From: an uncultured Eubacteriales bacterium | GTDB taxonomy: Bacteria; Bacillota; Clostridia; Christensenellales; CAG-138 | Length of the DNA stretch: 64,000 nt | NCBI GenBank assembly: GCA_900545265.1 | Contig: UQYI01000015.1 | Coordinates: forward strand, 1-64,000 | Direction of reading: 5' to 3' | Notes under the pieces: generated by a model | The model's input: only the letters and a program-made list of their open reading frames with translations | What the model was told of the DNA's origin: nothing | The model's database searches: none | Shown here: positions 8,878 to 16,250 of the stretch, one piece after another | Position numbering within the stretch: the first letter of the stretch is position 1 | How the letters are laid out: each line of letters starts with the position of its first letter | Made by a program: the position numbers and the translations under genes

Positions 8878-9414
8878 TCAGCTGTTGACGGTAAGGTGCG
8901 CCTTTTCCAGCGCCATGACCAGCAGGGGAATAAGCAGCAGCTGTAAAAGGATCCCCGGCAGAGCAGAAGCAAAGGCCCCTGCCCAGAAGGCAGCCAAACC
9001 GAACTTGCTTATATCCAGCCCAACACATACCAGCCGGGCAAGCCCCCAGACCAATCGACCTGCGATCATGGCCATGATCAGGCTGGTGTAGATATGGATC
9101 TTCTTTTTGGGTAGCAGCGTATACATCAGCCCGGCTACGGCGCCGTAAGCGGCCATTTCAAAGGCCATGCACAAAGCTGTGGGGAACAGGGGAGGCATAC
9201 CAAGCGTCAGGGAACGCAGCAGGGGAGCTGTAAAGCCCACCAGCAAGCCCCATGGCCAGCCGCACAGAAAGCCGCACAGCAGTACGGGCAGGTGCATAGG
9301 CAGCAGCATGGAGCCGATTTGAGGGATCTGTCCTGTAAGCATGGGCAGTACCATACAAAGGGCCAGCATCAGGGCACAGAGCACCAGATTTTTAACGGGA
9401 GAGTTGCGCTTCAT
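8878..9414 (-). CDS. ECF transporter S component (vitamin/cofactor-binding membrane subunit)
   Basis: 178 aa from the ATG at 9414; an upstream extension in the same frame runs through the leader and is unlikely. Five to six hydrophobic segments begin at VLCALMLALCMVLP. A conserved LLPMHLPVLLCG segment and MPPLFPTALCMAFE are typical of the energy-coupling-factor S-component family. Such proteins bind one vitamin and pair with shared EcfA/A'/T, not encoded here. The substrate cannot be read from sequence. AAAGGA is 13 nt upstream of the ATG, unusually distant. It is expressed from a strong promoter through a leader with a terminator hairpin. Confidence 0.85.
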   Translation of the reverse strand: MKRNSPVKNLVLCALMLALCMVLPMLTGQIPQIGSMLLPMHLPVLLCGFLCGWPWGLLVGFTAPLLRSLTLGMPPLFPTALCMAFEMAAYGAVAGLMYTLLPKKKIHIYTSLIMAMIAGRLVWGLARLVCVGLDISKFGLAAFWAGAFASALPGILLQLLLIPLLVMALEKAHLTVNS

Positions 9415-9434
9415 AAAAAAACGGGGTTCCTTTC

Positions 9435-9558
9435 TGAAAATAAAATACGCCGCTTTCCCTGCTGGGAAAACGACGTCTTCGTGACATCCATAAGAATGGG
9501 AACGGATTATCCATACAATACCGCTCTTCTGAACGATCCGGCGCTCTTGTGAACACCT
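9435..9558 (-). promoter_or_regulatory. Structured 5' leader with intrinsic terminator: candidate riboswitch or attenuator
   Basis: About 145 nt separate the predicted start (about 9558) from the ATG. The 3' part forms a 12-bp stem, CGTCGTTTTCCC (9475-9464) with GGGAAAGCGGCG (9459-9448). It is followed by TATTTTATTTTC, which looks like an intrinsic terminator before the gene. Upstream lie possible smaller stems (CCAT-tctt-ATGG). I could not match it by eye to the TPP, FMN, THF or preQ1 consensus sequences. ECF S-component genes are often riboswitch-controlled, so a ligand-responsive leader is plausible. Confidence 0.6.
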
Positions 9559-9564
9559 GAAGTC

Positions 9565-9593
9565 AGTATAGCAAAGCTTTAAAACTTCGTCAA
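9565..9593 (-). promoter_or_regulatory. Promoter of the ECF S-component gene
   Basis: TTGACG at 9593-9588, 17-bp spacer, TATACT at 9570-9565 on the minus strand. Close to the housekeeping consensus. Confidence 0.85.
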
Positions 9594-9710
9594 GCTTTCT
9601 GTGCAGTGCCGCAGCTGTGGAATGATATTGCCCGGGACGGATTTTCAAAAGCCTCTGTATTACCTGCGGGCGGGCTGTTCTTTATACTTCAGATCGGGGC
9701 CGGTGCACTT

Positions 9711-10121
9711 TTATGAGTGCATAAGGGCGGCAAGCTTTTCCACGGCGTCTTCCAGCAGGGCGGTCAGGGAAGGCGTACCCACTCCGGCCACCAGATTGTC
9801 ACAGCGGTTCACGGGAATAAGGATGCGCACTCCGGGCGCCTGACCGATGGCTGCAGCCATGGCGGGGGTGATTTCTCCCAGCAGAGAGTCGGCGATCACC
9901 ATGCCGATGGGCCCAAGGATCACGTCTGCCTGGCGGCAGGCCACCAGCACGGGGTTCTCTCCGGTAGCCGCTTTTTTTGCGCCGGCCTTGACCATGGCGC
10001 TGGTGGCGGCGGCGTTGGTGCCAACGGCGGTCAGATCCGCCTGAGGAAATCTGGCCAGAATGGTTTTAACCAGCTGGCTGCCCAGCTTGCCTCCCTGGCC
10101 GTCCAGAATCAGTATTTTCAT
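9711..10121 (-). CDS. DUF3842 family protein
   Basis: 136 aa from ATG 10121. It begins MKILILDGQGGKLG, a Gly-rich loop resembling a Rossmann nucleotide-binding turn and typical of DUF3842, a small conserved Clostridia family of unknown function. The middle has many Ala/Gly residues and GPIGMVIADSLLGEI. GGAG lies 7 nt before the ATG. The ATG overlaps the stop of the upstream gene (ATGA), so the two are probably co-translated. No catalytic residues can be proposed. Confidence 0.75.
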   Translation of the reverse strand: MKILILDGQGGKLGSQLVKTILARFPQADLTAVGTNAAATSAMVKAGAKKAATGENPVLVACRQADVILGPIGMVIADSLLGEITPAMAAAIGQAPGVRILIPVNRCDNLVAGVGTPSLTALLEDAVEKLAALMHS

Positions 10122-10651
10122 AGGATGTCTCCTTGCAGTGTATGTGTTTGCTGCCATAAAGCCCGGGATACCACCCGGTAAGCAGGCGCATAGGCCTGCC
10201 GGTATGTATGGCTGTGGGATTCCATGGGGCAGCCTTCCTGCCGGTATCGGAGCAGATAATTTTCCAGCGCGGCAAGGGAAAAGGGAAGCAGCTTTGCCTC
10301 TGCCATAGCCTCCAGCAAGGCAAGGTATTGCAGAAACAGGGGTAGTTCTCCCTGAAATTCCTGAGCCGTGCGGATAAAGGCATCCAGAAGCAAATCCAGA
10401 TCTTCCGGTAAAAGCGCTCCTAAATACACCCGCCCCAGACCATTGCCTATGGGTTCCCAGGCGACAGGGGGCCCCGAAGGCGTGAACATATATTCTTCCA
10501 ACAGGCGTGTACGAGCCTGCTCTTTATGTGCGATCAGGTGTCCGGGGCCAAATGTGCTTTGATACAGGAGCTTTACTGCATCCTGGGGCATCATCAGCGG
10601 ATAACGGCGCCCATGGAGCAGCAGAATATCCCGAAGGGAAGCTTCCTCCAC
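10118..10651 (-). CDS. Conserved hypothetical protein, 177 aa
   Basis: GTG start at 10651 with GGAGGG about 9 nt upstream. I do not recognise a named family. It is soluble, leucine-rich and probably mostly helical, with no signal peptide. The stretch from RRYPLMMPQDAVKLLYQ to STFGPGHLI near the N-terminus looks conserved in character. It lies 4 nt after the DNA methyltransferase and overlaps the DUF3842 gene, so it belongs to a three-gene transcription unit. Function unknown. Confidence 0.6.
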   Translation of the reverse strand: MEEASLRDILLLHGRRYPLMMPQDAVKLLYQSTFGPGHLIAHKEQARTRLLEEYMFTPSGPPVAWEPIGNGLGRVYLGALLPEDLDLLLDAFIRTAQEFQGELPLFLQYLALLEAMAEAKLLPFSLAALENYLLRYRQEGCPMESHSHTYRQAYAPAYRVVSRALWQQTHTLQGDIL

Positions 10652-10655
10652 TGCC

Positions 10656-11858
10656 TCAGCCCTCCACGGTTACAAAAGCCTGACTGCCATACAGATTGGC
10701 AACCTGGAGCACCGGTGTTCCGGTGGGGGGCAAGGGCATACGCAGGGGCAGCTTGGGCTGCAGGGCTCCGTGGAACACGCGAAAGACTCCGTCTTCCACA
10801 ACACCGGTGGCGGCATAGGACAGGCTGTTTTTCTGGCGGTTTAAAGAAACCTCCTGAAGAGTCACGAAGCTTTTGCCGCTTTTATGCTCCGTTGTGCAGC
10901 GGAGCACACATTTGCATCGATCGGCCGGGTAGCACAGGGTCAGCGGGGCAGAAGCGGCTGCATCCTCCAGCAGAGACAGGCTGCCGCCCTGCTTTACCAG
11001 GCGCTTGCGGACAGTCAGCAGAGAAACAGGGGAGGCGTCTACTGTAACAAACTGCCGCTTCAGGCGGGCGGCTACGGCGGCGGTGGTGCCGCTACCGGCA
11101 AAAAGATCGCAGACCAGATCTCCCTCTCTGGAAGAGGCGGAAATGATCCTTTCCAACAGGGCTTCCGGTTTTTGGGTGGCATAGCCCAGACGCTCTTTAT
11201 CCTTCTGCTGTAAATGCTCTATATCCGTCCATACATCTGTGGGATAAACGGGATCGTCTTCGTAATAGGTATACAGCTTTCCGCGGGTGCGGATGGAAAA
11301 GCCCACCCGTCCGTTTTCGTCCACAAACTGTTTCATGTGGTTCCGCTTTTCCGGGCCGCGGGGTTTCCCTACGGCTTCAATGGAAAAAAAGACCTTGCGG
11401 CTCTTACGGTAAAACAGGATATTGTCGTGCTTGCGGGGATAAAAGCGGGTGGCCCGACCCCCAGTCCTGTAGCTCCAGATGATCTCGTTCATGAAATTGC
11501 TTTCGCCAAAGAGTTCATCCAGCAGCAGGCGAAGTTTGGCGCTCATGCGGTAATCGATATGCAGATACAGGCTCCCGGCGGGACAAAGCAGTTCCCGGCA
11601 GCCCGTAAGGATGGTGCGCATCCATTTTAGATATGCATCTTCCTTCATATCATCGGCAAACAGAGGGATCTTTTTTCCGCCGTCGGCTCCCTTCATGGAA
11701 AAGGTATCTCCCGTACCAAAAGGAGGATCCAGATAGATCAGCTGCACCTTGCCCCGGTATTCCTCCAGCAGGCGGGCAAGCTGTTCTTCGGCCCGGCCCA
11801 GCAAAAACAGACCGGGGCCACCCAGTTCATGAACCTCTTTGGTAACATACAGCCGCAT
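10656..11858 (-). CDS. Orphan site-specific DNA methyltransferase (N6-adenine/N4-cytosine, beta-type order)
   Basis: 400 aa from ATG 11858. Catalytic motif IV DPPF is at 44-47 and the SAM-binding motif I DLFAGSGTTAA lies far downstream (about residue 265). Motif IV before motif I is the order of beta-class amino-methyltransferases. Between them, IWSYRTGGRATRFYPRKHDNI and YATQKPEALLERII are common to this class. A C-terminal extension of about 100 residues may help target recognition. No restriction endonuclease is encoded nearby. It could be regulatory methylation, a relic of an R-M system, or part of the operon with the next two genes. Confidence 0.85.
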   Translation of the reverse strand: MRLYVTKEVHELGGPGLFLLGRAEEQLARLLEEYRGKVQLIYLDPPFGTGDTFSMKGADGGKKIPLFADDMKEDAYLKWMRTILTGCRELLCPAGSLYLHIDYRMSAKLRLLLDELFGESNFMNEIIWSYRTGGRATRFYPRKHDNILFYRKSRKVFFSIEAVGKPRGPEKRNHMKQFVDENGRVGFSIRTRGKLYTYYEDDPVYPTDVWTDIEHLQQKDKERLGYATQKPEALLERIISASSREGDLVCDLFAGSGTTAAVAARLKRQFVTVDASPVSLLTVRKRLVKQGGSLSLLEDAAASAPLTLCYPADRCKCVLRCTTEHKSGKSFVTLQEVSLNRQKNSLSYAATGVVEDGVFRVFHGALQPKLPLRMPLPPTGTPVLQVANLYGSQAFVTVEG

Positions 11859-11975
11859 CCCCCAAACCCCCTTGCCATTGCTTTCTTTCAGTTTACAGGA
11901 AGGAATCCGGCGGCGCAAGGGTTCCGGAAGAAAAATATAACGGCAAAAAGTTCACAGGAGCGATCCTTTTTTTTG

Positions 11976-12004
11976 TTGCCGTAAAGTCGCTGGGATGCTA
12001 TTAT
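11976..12004 (+). promoter_or_regulatory. Promoter of glmM
   Basis: TTGCCG at 11976-11981, 17-bp spacer, TATTAT at 11999-12004. It lies in the divergent gap between the methyltransferase and glmM. Confidence 0.65.
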
Positions 12005-12067
12005 AGCATTGGTAAAAAGCTAATAAAATGTAAAAAAGAAAGTGTTTTCTTCATAAAGGAGGGCATT

Positions 12068-13420
12068 ATGGGCAAATATTTTGGTACGGACGGATTCCGG
12101 GGCGAAGCCAACAAGGATCTGACCGTGGAACACGCATTCAAGATCGGCCGGTTTCTCGGCTGGTATTACGGAAAGGAACATCCGGCACGGGTCATTATCG
12201 GCAAGGATACCCGCCGTTCCAGCTACATGTTTGAACAGGCACTGGTGGCCGGGCTCACCGCTTCCGGAGCGGATGCCTATATGCTGCATGTGACCACTAC
12301 GCCCAGTGTATCCTATATCACCCGCATTGACGGCTTTGACTGCGGCATCATGATCTCCGCCAGCCATAACCCCTACTACGACAACGGCATCAAGCTCATC
12401 AACGGCAGAGGGGAAAAGATGGAGGATGAAGTGTTGGATGAAGCGGAAAAATTTCTGGATGGGGAGCCTGTACAGCTGCCTTATGCCTGCCGGGAAAAAA
12501 TCGGTCGGGCGGTAGATTACGCTTCCGGGCGGAACCGGTATATCGGGTATCTGATCAGCCTGGCCACTCACTCTTATAAAAACGTGAAGGTGGGATTGGA
12601 CTGTGCCAATGGTTCCACTTGGCAGATCGCCAAAGCGGTTTTCGATGCGCTGGGCGCAGATACCTTCGTGGTAGGCAACCAGCCTGACGGCCTGAATATC
12701 AACCGGGACTGCGGCTCCACCCACATTGAGAATCTTCAGAAGCTGGTAAAGGAAAAACATCTGGATGTGGGCTTTGCCTTTGATGGGGATGCAGACCGCT
12801 GCCTGGCTGTGGATGAAAAGGGCAATGTGGTCAATGGGGATCATATTCTCTATATCTACGCCAGCTACATGCAGGAACGGGGCAAGCTGGGGGACAGCAA
12901 AGTGGTCACTACCATCATGAGTAATTTCGGCCTGTATAAAGCCCTGGATGCCCGGGGCATCGGGTATGAAAAGACCAAGGTGGGGGATAAGTACGTATAT
13001 GAGAATATGCGCCAGAATGGTCATCGCATCGGCGGGGAACAGTCCGGACACATTATTTTCAGCAAGTATGCCACCACCGGCGACGGCATGCTTACGGCGA
13101 TCAAGCTCATGCAGGCCATGCTGGATCAGAAAACTACCCTTTCGGCACTGGCAGAGCCTTGCAGAATGTATCCGCAGGTGCTCAAAAATGTAGTGGTGGA
13201 CGATAAATCTGCCACCATGGAGGATCCGATAGTGCAGGAAGCCTATGCGCAGACAGGGCTCCATTTGGGGCAAAGCGGTCGGACGTTGCTGCGGCCCAGC
13301 GGTACGGAGCCGGTGCTGCGGGTCATGGCCGAAGCCATGACGCTGGAGGATTGCGAAAAAGAAGTGGACTATATCATTGAGGCCATGAAGATTTCCGGCC
13401 ATCTTGTCCGGGTCAAGTAA
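12068..13420 (+). CDS. glmM: Phosphoglucosamine mutase
   Basis: 450 aa, standard length. It converts glucosamine-6-P to glucosamine-1-P for UDP-GlcNAc and peptidoglycan. The phosphoserine loop is MISASHNPYYDNG, the metal-binding loop FDGDADRCL, and the sugar-phosphate loop RPSGTEPVLRV near the C-terminus. AAAGGAGG is placed well before the ATG. A GlmU-like beta-helix protein follows 10 nt downstream, consistent with the same pathway. Confidence 0.97.
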   Translation: MGKYFGTDGFRGEANKDLTVEHAFKIGRFLGWYYGKEHPARVIIGKDTRRSSYMFEQALVAGLTASGADAYMLHVTTTPSVSYITRIDGFDCGIMISASHNPYYDNGIKLINGRGEKMEDEVLDEAEKFLDGEPVQLPYACREKIGRAVDYASGRNRYIGYLISLATHSYKNVKVGLDCANGSTWQIAKAVFDALGADTFVVGNQPDGLNINRDCGSTHIENLQKLVKEKHLDVGFAFDGDADRCLAVDEKGNVVNGDHILYIYASYMQERGKLGDSKVVTTIMSNFGLYKALDARGIGYEKTKVGDKYVYENMRQNGHRIGGEQSGHIIFSKYATTGDGMLTAIKLMQAMLDQKTTLSALAEPCRMYPQVLKNVVVDDKSATMEDPIVQEAYAQTGLHLGQSGRTLLRPSGTEPVLRVMAEAMTLEDCEKEVDYIIEAMKISGHLVRVK

Positions 13421-13430
13421 GGAGATATTT

Positions 13431-14096
13431 ATGTATACCATCGCAGACCTGCTGGATCTTTCCCATACCCTGGCAGCGCCCCTGTTCGCCGGGAAAACGT
13501 ACCCCTACGAAGTGCTGGACGGAATCAAAGACTTTATTCTGGAGTTGGGCAAAAGCCTGCCGGCAGAGGAGTATGATACTCCTTCCGAGGGGGTCTATAT
13601 TGCCAAAGACGCCGTGATCTATCCCAATAACTATATTGCCGGCCCCTGCATTATCGGCCACTGGACGGAGGTTCGGCCCGGTGCTTTCATCCGGGGAAGC
13701 GCACTTGTGGGGAACGACTGCGTGGTGGGCAACTCTACGGAGCTTAAAAATGTTATTCTGTTTGATAATGTGCAGGTGCCTCATTACAATTATGTGGGCG
13801 ATTCCATCCTGGGCTACAAGTCTCACATGGGGGCAGGCTCCATCACCAGTAACGTAAAGTCCGATAAGACCCTGGTGGTGCTCAAGAATGGGGAAGAATG
13901 TATCCCTACCGGCCGCAAGAAGGTGGGGGCCGTGCTGGGGGATCATGTGGAAGTAGGCTGCAACAGCGTGCTGAATCCCGGCACGGTGCTGGGCCGCCGA
14001 AGCAGTGTGTATCCTACCAGCTGTGTCCGGGGGCAGGTGCCGGCAGACAGTATCTATAAAAACAGGGAATGTATCGTTCCTCGGGAACAGGTATAA
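13431..14096 (+). CDS. Left-handed beta-helix (hexapeptide) protein resembling the GlmU acetyltransferase domain
   Basis: 221 aa from ATG 13431 (AAGGAG 5-6 nt upstream). Repeated hexapeptide-like turns run from about residue 70 to 200 (YIAGPCIIGHWTEVRPGAF, ALVGNDCVVGNSTELKN, GAVLGDHVEVGCNSVLNPGTVLG). No nucleotidyltransferase domain (LGGGxGTRM type) is present, so it is not a full GlmU. Such stand-alone proteins are often annotated as UDP-GlcNAc pyrophosphorylase-related. The place directly after glmM suggests a role in amino-sugar acetylation. Substrate uncertain. Confidence 0.75.
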   Translation: MYTIADLLDLSHTLAAPLFAGKTYPYEVLDGIKDFILELGKSLPAEEYDTPSEGVYIAKDAVIYPNNYIAGPCIIGHWTEVRPGAFIRGSALVGNDCVVGNSTELKNVILFDNVQVPHYNYVGDSILGYKSHMGAGSITSNVKSDKTLVVLKNGEECIPTGRKKVGAVLGDHVEVGCNSVLNPGTVLGRRSSVYPTSCVRGQVPADSIYKNRECIVPREQV

Positions 14097-14133
14097 AAAA
14101 GATATAAAAAAGCAGGAAATACCGAAAAATCTA

Positions 14134-14162
14134 TTGACAAAGTGCGGTATCCCTGCTATCCT
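14134..14162 (+). promoter_or_regulatory. Promoter of rplJL
   Basis: TTGACA at 14134-14139, 17-bp spacer, TATCCT at 14157-14162. Confidence 0.85.
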
Positions 14163-14167
14163 ATACA

Positions 14168-14285
14168 AGGTTCTGAAAAACGTCGCCGAAGACAGCCGGT
14201 ATCCTACGGGAGTAAATCCTGCCGAGGTGGTGGATATAAGCATTGCCTTATGATCCTCCTGTCTGTAGCGACGGGAGGATTTTTT
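14168..14285 (+). ncRNA. Ribosomal protein L10 leader with attenuator terminator
   Basis: The roughly 120-nt leader between promoter and rplJ ends in a terminator hairpin: ATCCTCC (14253-14259) with GGGAGGAT (14273-14280), then TTTTT. Position and length match the L10 leader, which binds L10(L12)4 to autoregulate the operon. I infer identity from context and terminator; the full fold was not computed. Confidence 0.8.
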
Positions 14286-14303
14286 ACATAAGGAGGTGAA
14301 AAC

Positions 14304-14828
14304 ATGGCAAACGCACAGATCATCGAGCAAAAAGCTGCTCGGGTCAAGGAAGTGCAGGAGAAGATCGAAAAGGCTAAGTCCGTTGTATTCTTCGACTACC
14401 GGGGCCTGACCGTAGCGGAAGTGACCGAGCTGCGTGCTGCAATGCGGAAGGAGAACGTGGAGTACGTTGTTATCAAGAACAACGTGGCTGCCCGTGCTGC
14501 CGAGGCCGCAAAGGTCGACAAGGCCGTTGAGGAGATGCTCAAAGGTACCGTCGCTTATGCTTTCGGGTATGAGGACGAGGTAGCCCCCGCCCGTATTCTC
14601 AAGAGCTTCATCAAGAAGTTCAAGAAGTGCGAGTTCAAAGGCGCTATCGTGGAAGGCAAACTCACCAGCGTACAGGAAATCGATGCTATCGCAGATCTGC
14701 CCTCTCGTGAGGTGCTTATCGGCCGTATGCTGGGCAGCATGAAGGCGCCCATTTCCCAGCTGGTCATCGTACTGGATCAGATCGCCAAGGCTCAGGGCGG
14801 CGAAGAAGCAGCCCCCGCCGAAGCATAA
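14304..14828 (+). CDS. rplJ: 50S ribosomal protein L10
   Basis: 174 aa. SVVFFDYRGLTVAEVTELR is the typical N-terminal rRNA-binding part, and the C-terminal helix that carries L7/L12 dimers is present with an Ala-rich end. AAGGAGG precedes the ATG. L10 anchors the ribosomal stalk and represses its own operon through the upstream leader. Confidence 0.97.
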   Translation: MANAQIIEQKAARVKEVQEKIEKAKSVVFFDYRGLTVAEVTELRAAMRKENVEYVVIKNNVAARAAEAAKVDKAVEEMLKGTVAYAFGYEDEVAPARILKSFIKKFKKCEFKGAIVEGKLTSVQEIDAIADLPSREVLIGRMLGSMKAPISQLVIVLDQIAKAQGGEEAAPAEA

Positions 14829-14880
14829 CCCACAGCCGAAAGGCTAAGACCTAAAAATCAAATTATTAAGGAGAATCACA

Positions 14881-15249
14881 ATGGATAGAGAGCAACTGAT
14901 TGCTGATATCAAGGCAATGTCCGTGTTGGAACTGTGCGAGCTGGTTAAGGCTCTGGAAGAAGAGTTTGGCGTATCCGCCGCTGCCGGTGTAGCCGTGGCC
15001 GCTGGCCCCGCCGCCGCCGCTGAGGCCGTGGAAGAGAAGACCGAGTTCGACGTCATCCTCAAAGAGGTTGGCCCCGAGAAGATCAAGGTCATCAAGGTTG
15101 TCCGTGAGCAGACCGGTCTGGGCCTCAAGGAAGCCAAGGCTGTGGTCGATGGCGCTCCCGCCAAGGTCAAGGAAGGCGTTTCCAAGGAAGACGCCGAGAA
15201 GCTCGTTGCCGCTTTCAAGGAAGTTGGCGCTGTTTGCGAGATCAAGTAA
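14881..15249 (+). CDS. rplL: 50S ribosomal protein L7/L12
   Basis: 122 aa. An N-terminal dimerisation part, an Ala-rich flexible hinge (about 35-52) and the C-terminal factor-binding domain EKIKVIKVVREQTGLGLKEA. It recruits elongation factors to the ribosome. AAGGAG precedes the ATG. It is followed at once by a strong terminator. Confidence 0.98.
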   Translation: MDREQLIADIKAMSVLELCELVKALEEEFGVSAAAGVAVAAGPAAAAEAVEEKTEFDVILKEVGPEKIKVIKVVREQTGLGLKEAKAVVDGAPAKVKEGVSKEDAEKLVAAFKEVGAVCEIK

Positions 15250-15264
15250 CTTTCGTTACATCCA

Positions 15265-15299
15265 AACGCCCCTTCGGTTTATGCCGAAGGGGCGTTTTT
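15265..15299 (+). terminator. Terminator of rplJL
   Basis: AACGCCCCTTCGG-tttatg-CCGAAGGGGCGTT followed by a T-run. Confidence 0.95.
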
Positions 15300-15337
15300 A
15301 CATACATGCGGCAGTAACTCGGGCGAAAACAGAGAAG

Positions 15338-15361
15338 GCCTCTTCCTATTACGGAAGAGGC
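15338..15361 (-). terminator. Hairpin at the end of the hydrolase fragment (weak minus-strand terminator)
   Basis: GCCTCTTCC/GGAAGAGGC 9-bp stem. On the minus strand it is followed by CTTCTCTGTTTT. The stop codon of the hydrolase fragment sits in its loop. Confidence 0.45.
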
Positions 15362-15651
15362 AGTATTCCCCGGATGGCCAGAGCCGTTTCTATGGAGTTT
15401 TCCAGCATGTGCAGTACATCAGGTCCCATGGTCTGCATATGCGCCGGAGTCATCAGATTTCTGTAGAAAGAGCTTGATGGGCAAAAATTCGTATCCAGAC
15501 ATACGATCTTTTTCGCTTGCATCTCAAATTCACCGGTCAGCTGCAAAGCCATCAATCCGCCTAAACTGTGTCCAATAATGGCATCCCATAGGTATTGACC
15601 GTATTGGGAGAAAATCCATTTGGACGGATCAAGGGGCGACCGGGCATGCAT
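15349..15651 (-). pseudogene. Fragment of an alpha/beta hydrolase
   Basis: A 100-codon frame begins 2 nt after the GNAT stop. It has the nucleophile elbow GHSLGG at about residue 28, but lacks the roughly 60-80 residues normally before it and the later acid and histidine region. The sequence around SKWIFSQYGQYLWDAI resembles the helix before the elbow in related hydrolases, so DNA may have been lost on both sides. It is too short to be a working esterase. Most likely a remnant, though a translated small protein cannot be excluded. Confidence 0.6.
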
Positions 15652-15653
15652 GG

Positions 15654-16232
15654 CTATTGTATGGTATCCTTGGGGAGCAGCTGGGGATAAGGCGTCACCG
15701 GGGGCTGCTGAGGCAAATGAGGCGCAATGGATTTCACCATGCAGCTCAGTGCATACCATCGGCCAAACTTATAGGCGCAGTTGCGGAACAGGCCTTCCTG
15801 AGCAAAGCCCATGTGTTCGTGAAAATGAAGACTGTCTTCTGACAGATAGGGATCCTGCCCCTGAGGACAGGCGATGCGGGCATACAGGTTGACTATGCCC
15901 ATGTCCCGGAGGATGGTTTCCAGGGATTCATACAGCTTTTTGCCCGCGCCGTTTTGACGGGCATCCGGGGCAAGATAGATGCTCAGCTCGCTGGACCAGT
16001 CGTAGGCGGTTCTTTCGGAAAAGGGGCCGGCATAGGCATATCCTATGATGCGGCCGTTTTGCAGAGCGACCAGATACGGATAATGCTCCAACGTATGCCG
16101 TATCCGCTCCCGGAATTCTTCTACCGAGGGGATGGTGTATTCAAAAGTCACAGCGGTATTGCGTATGTAGTATGCATATATTTCCAGCAGCCGGGGAGCG
16201 TCTTTTGGTACGGCTTGACGTATGGTGAGCAT
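15654..16232 (-). CDS. GNAT N-acetyltransferase, phosphinothricin-acetyltransferase-like
   Basis: 192 aa. It begins MLTIRQAVPKDAPRLLEIY and contains YAGPFSERTAYDWSSELSIYLAPDARQNGAGKKLY. The last part corresponds to the acetyl-CoA loop, with QNGAGK in place of the usual R/QxxGxG/A. The layout matches the PAT/YncA branch, which acetylates small amino compounds such as methionine sulfone-like substrates. Cytosolic. The Pro/Gln-rich last 20 residues look like an extension. Real substrate unknown. Confidence 0.8.
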   Translation of the reverse strand: MLTIRQAVPKDAPRLLEIYAYYIRNTAVTFEYTIPSVEEFRERIRHTLEHYPYLVALQNGRIIGYAYAGPFSERTAYDWSSELSIYLAPDARQNGAGKKLYESLETILRDMGIVNLYARIACPQGQDPYLSEDSLHFHEHMGFAQEGLFRNCAYKFGRWYALSCMVKSIAPHLPQQPPVTPYPQLLPKDTIQ

Positions 16233-16250
16233 ACAGGTTCTCCTTATCCG

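Noticed and set aside
9435..9558. THF or TPP riboswitch upstream of the ECF gene
   Set aside because: Only scattered similarity (GGATGTCACGAAG; GGATAATCC) and no full consensus; left as unassigned.
12020..13441. Long minus-strand frame opposite glmM
   Set aside because: Shadow caused by GC-biased codons of glmM.
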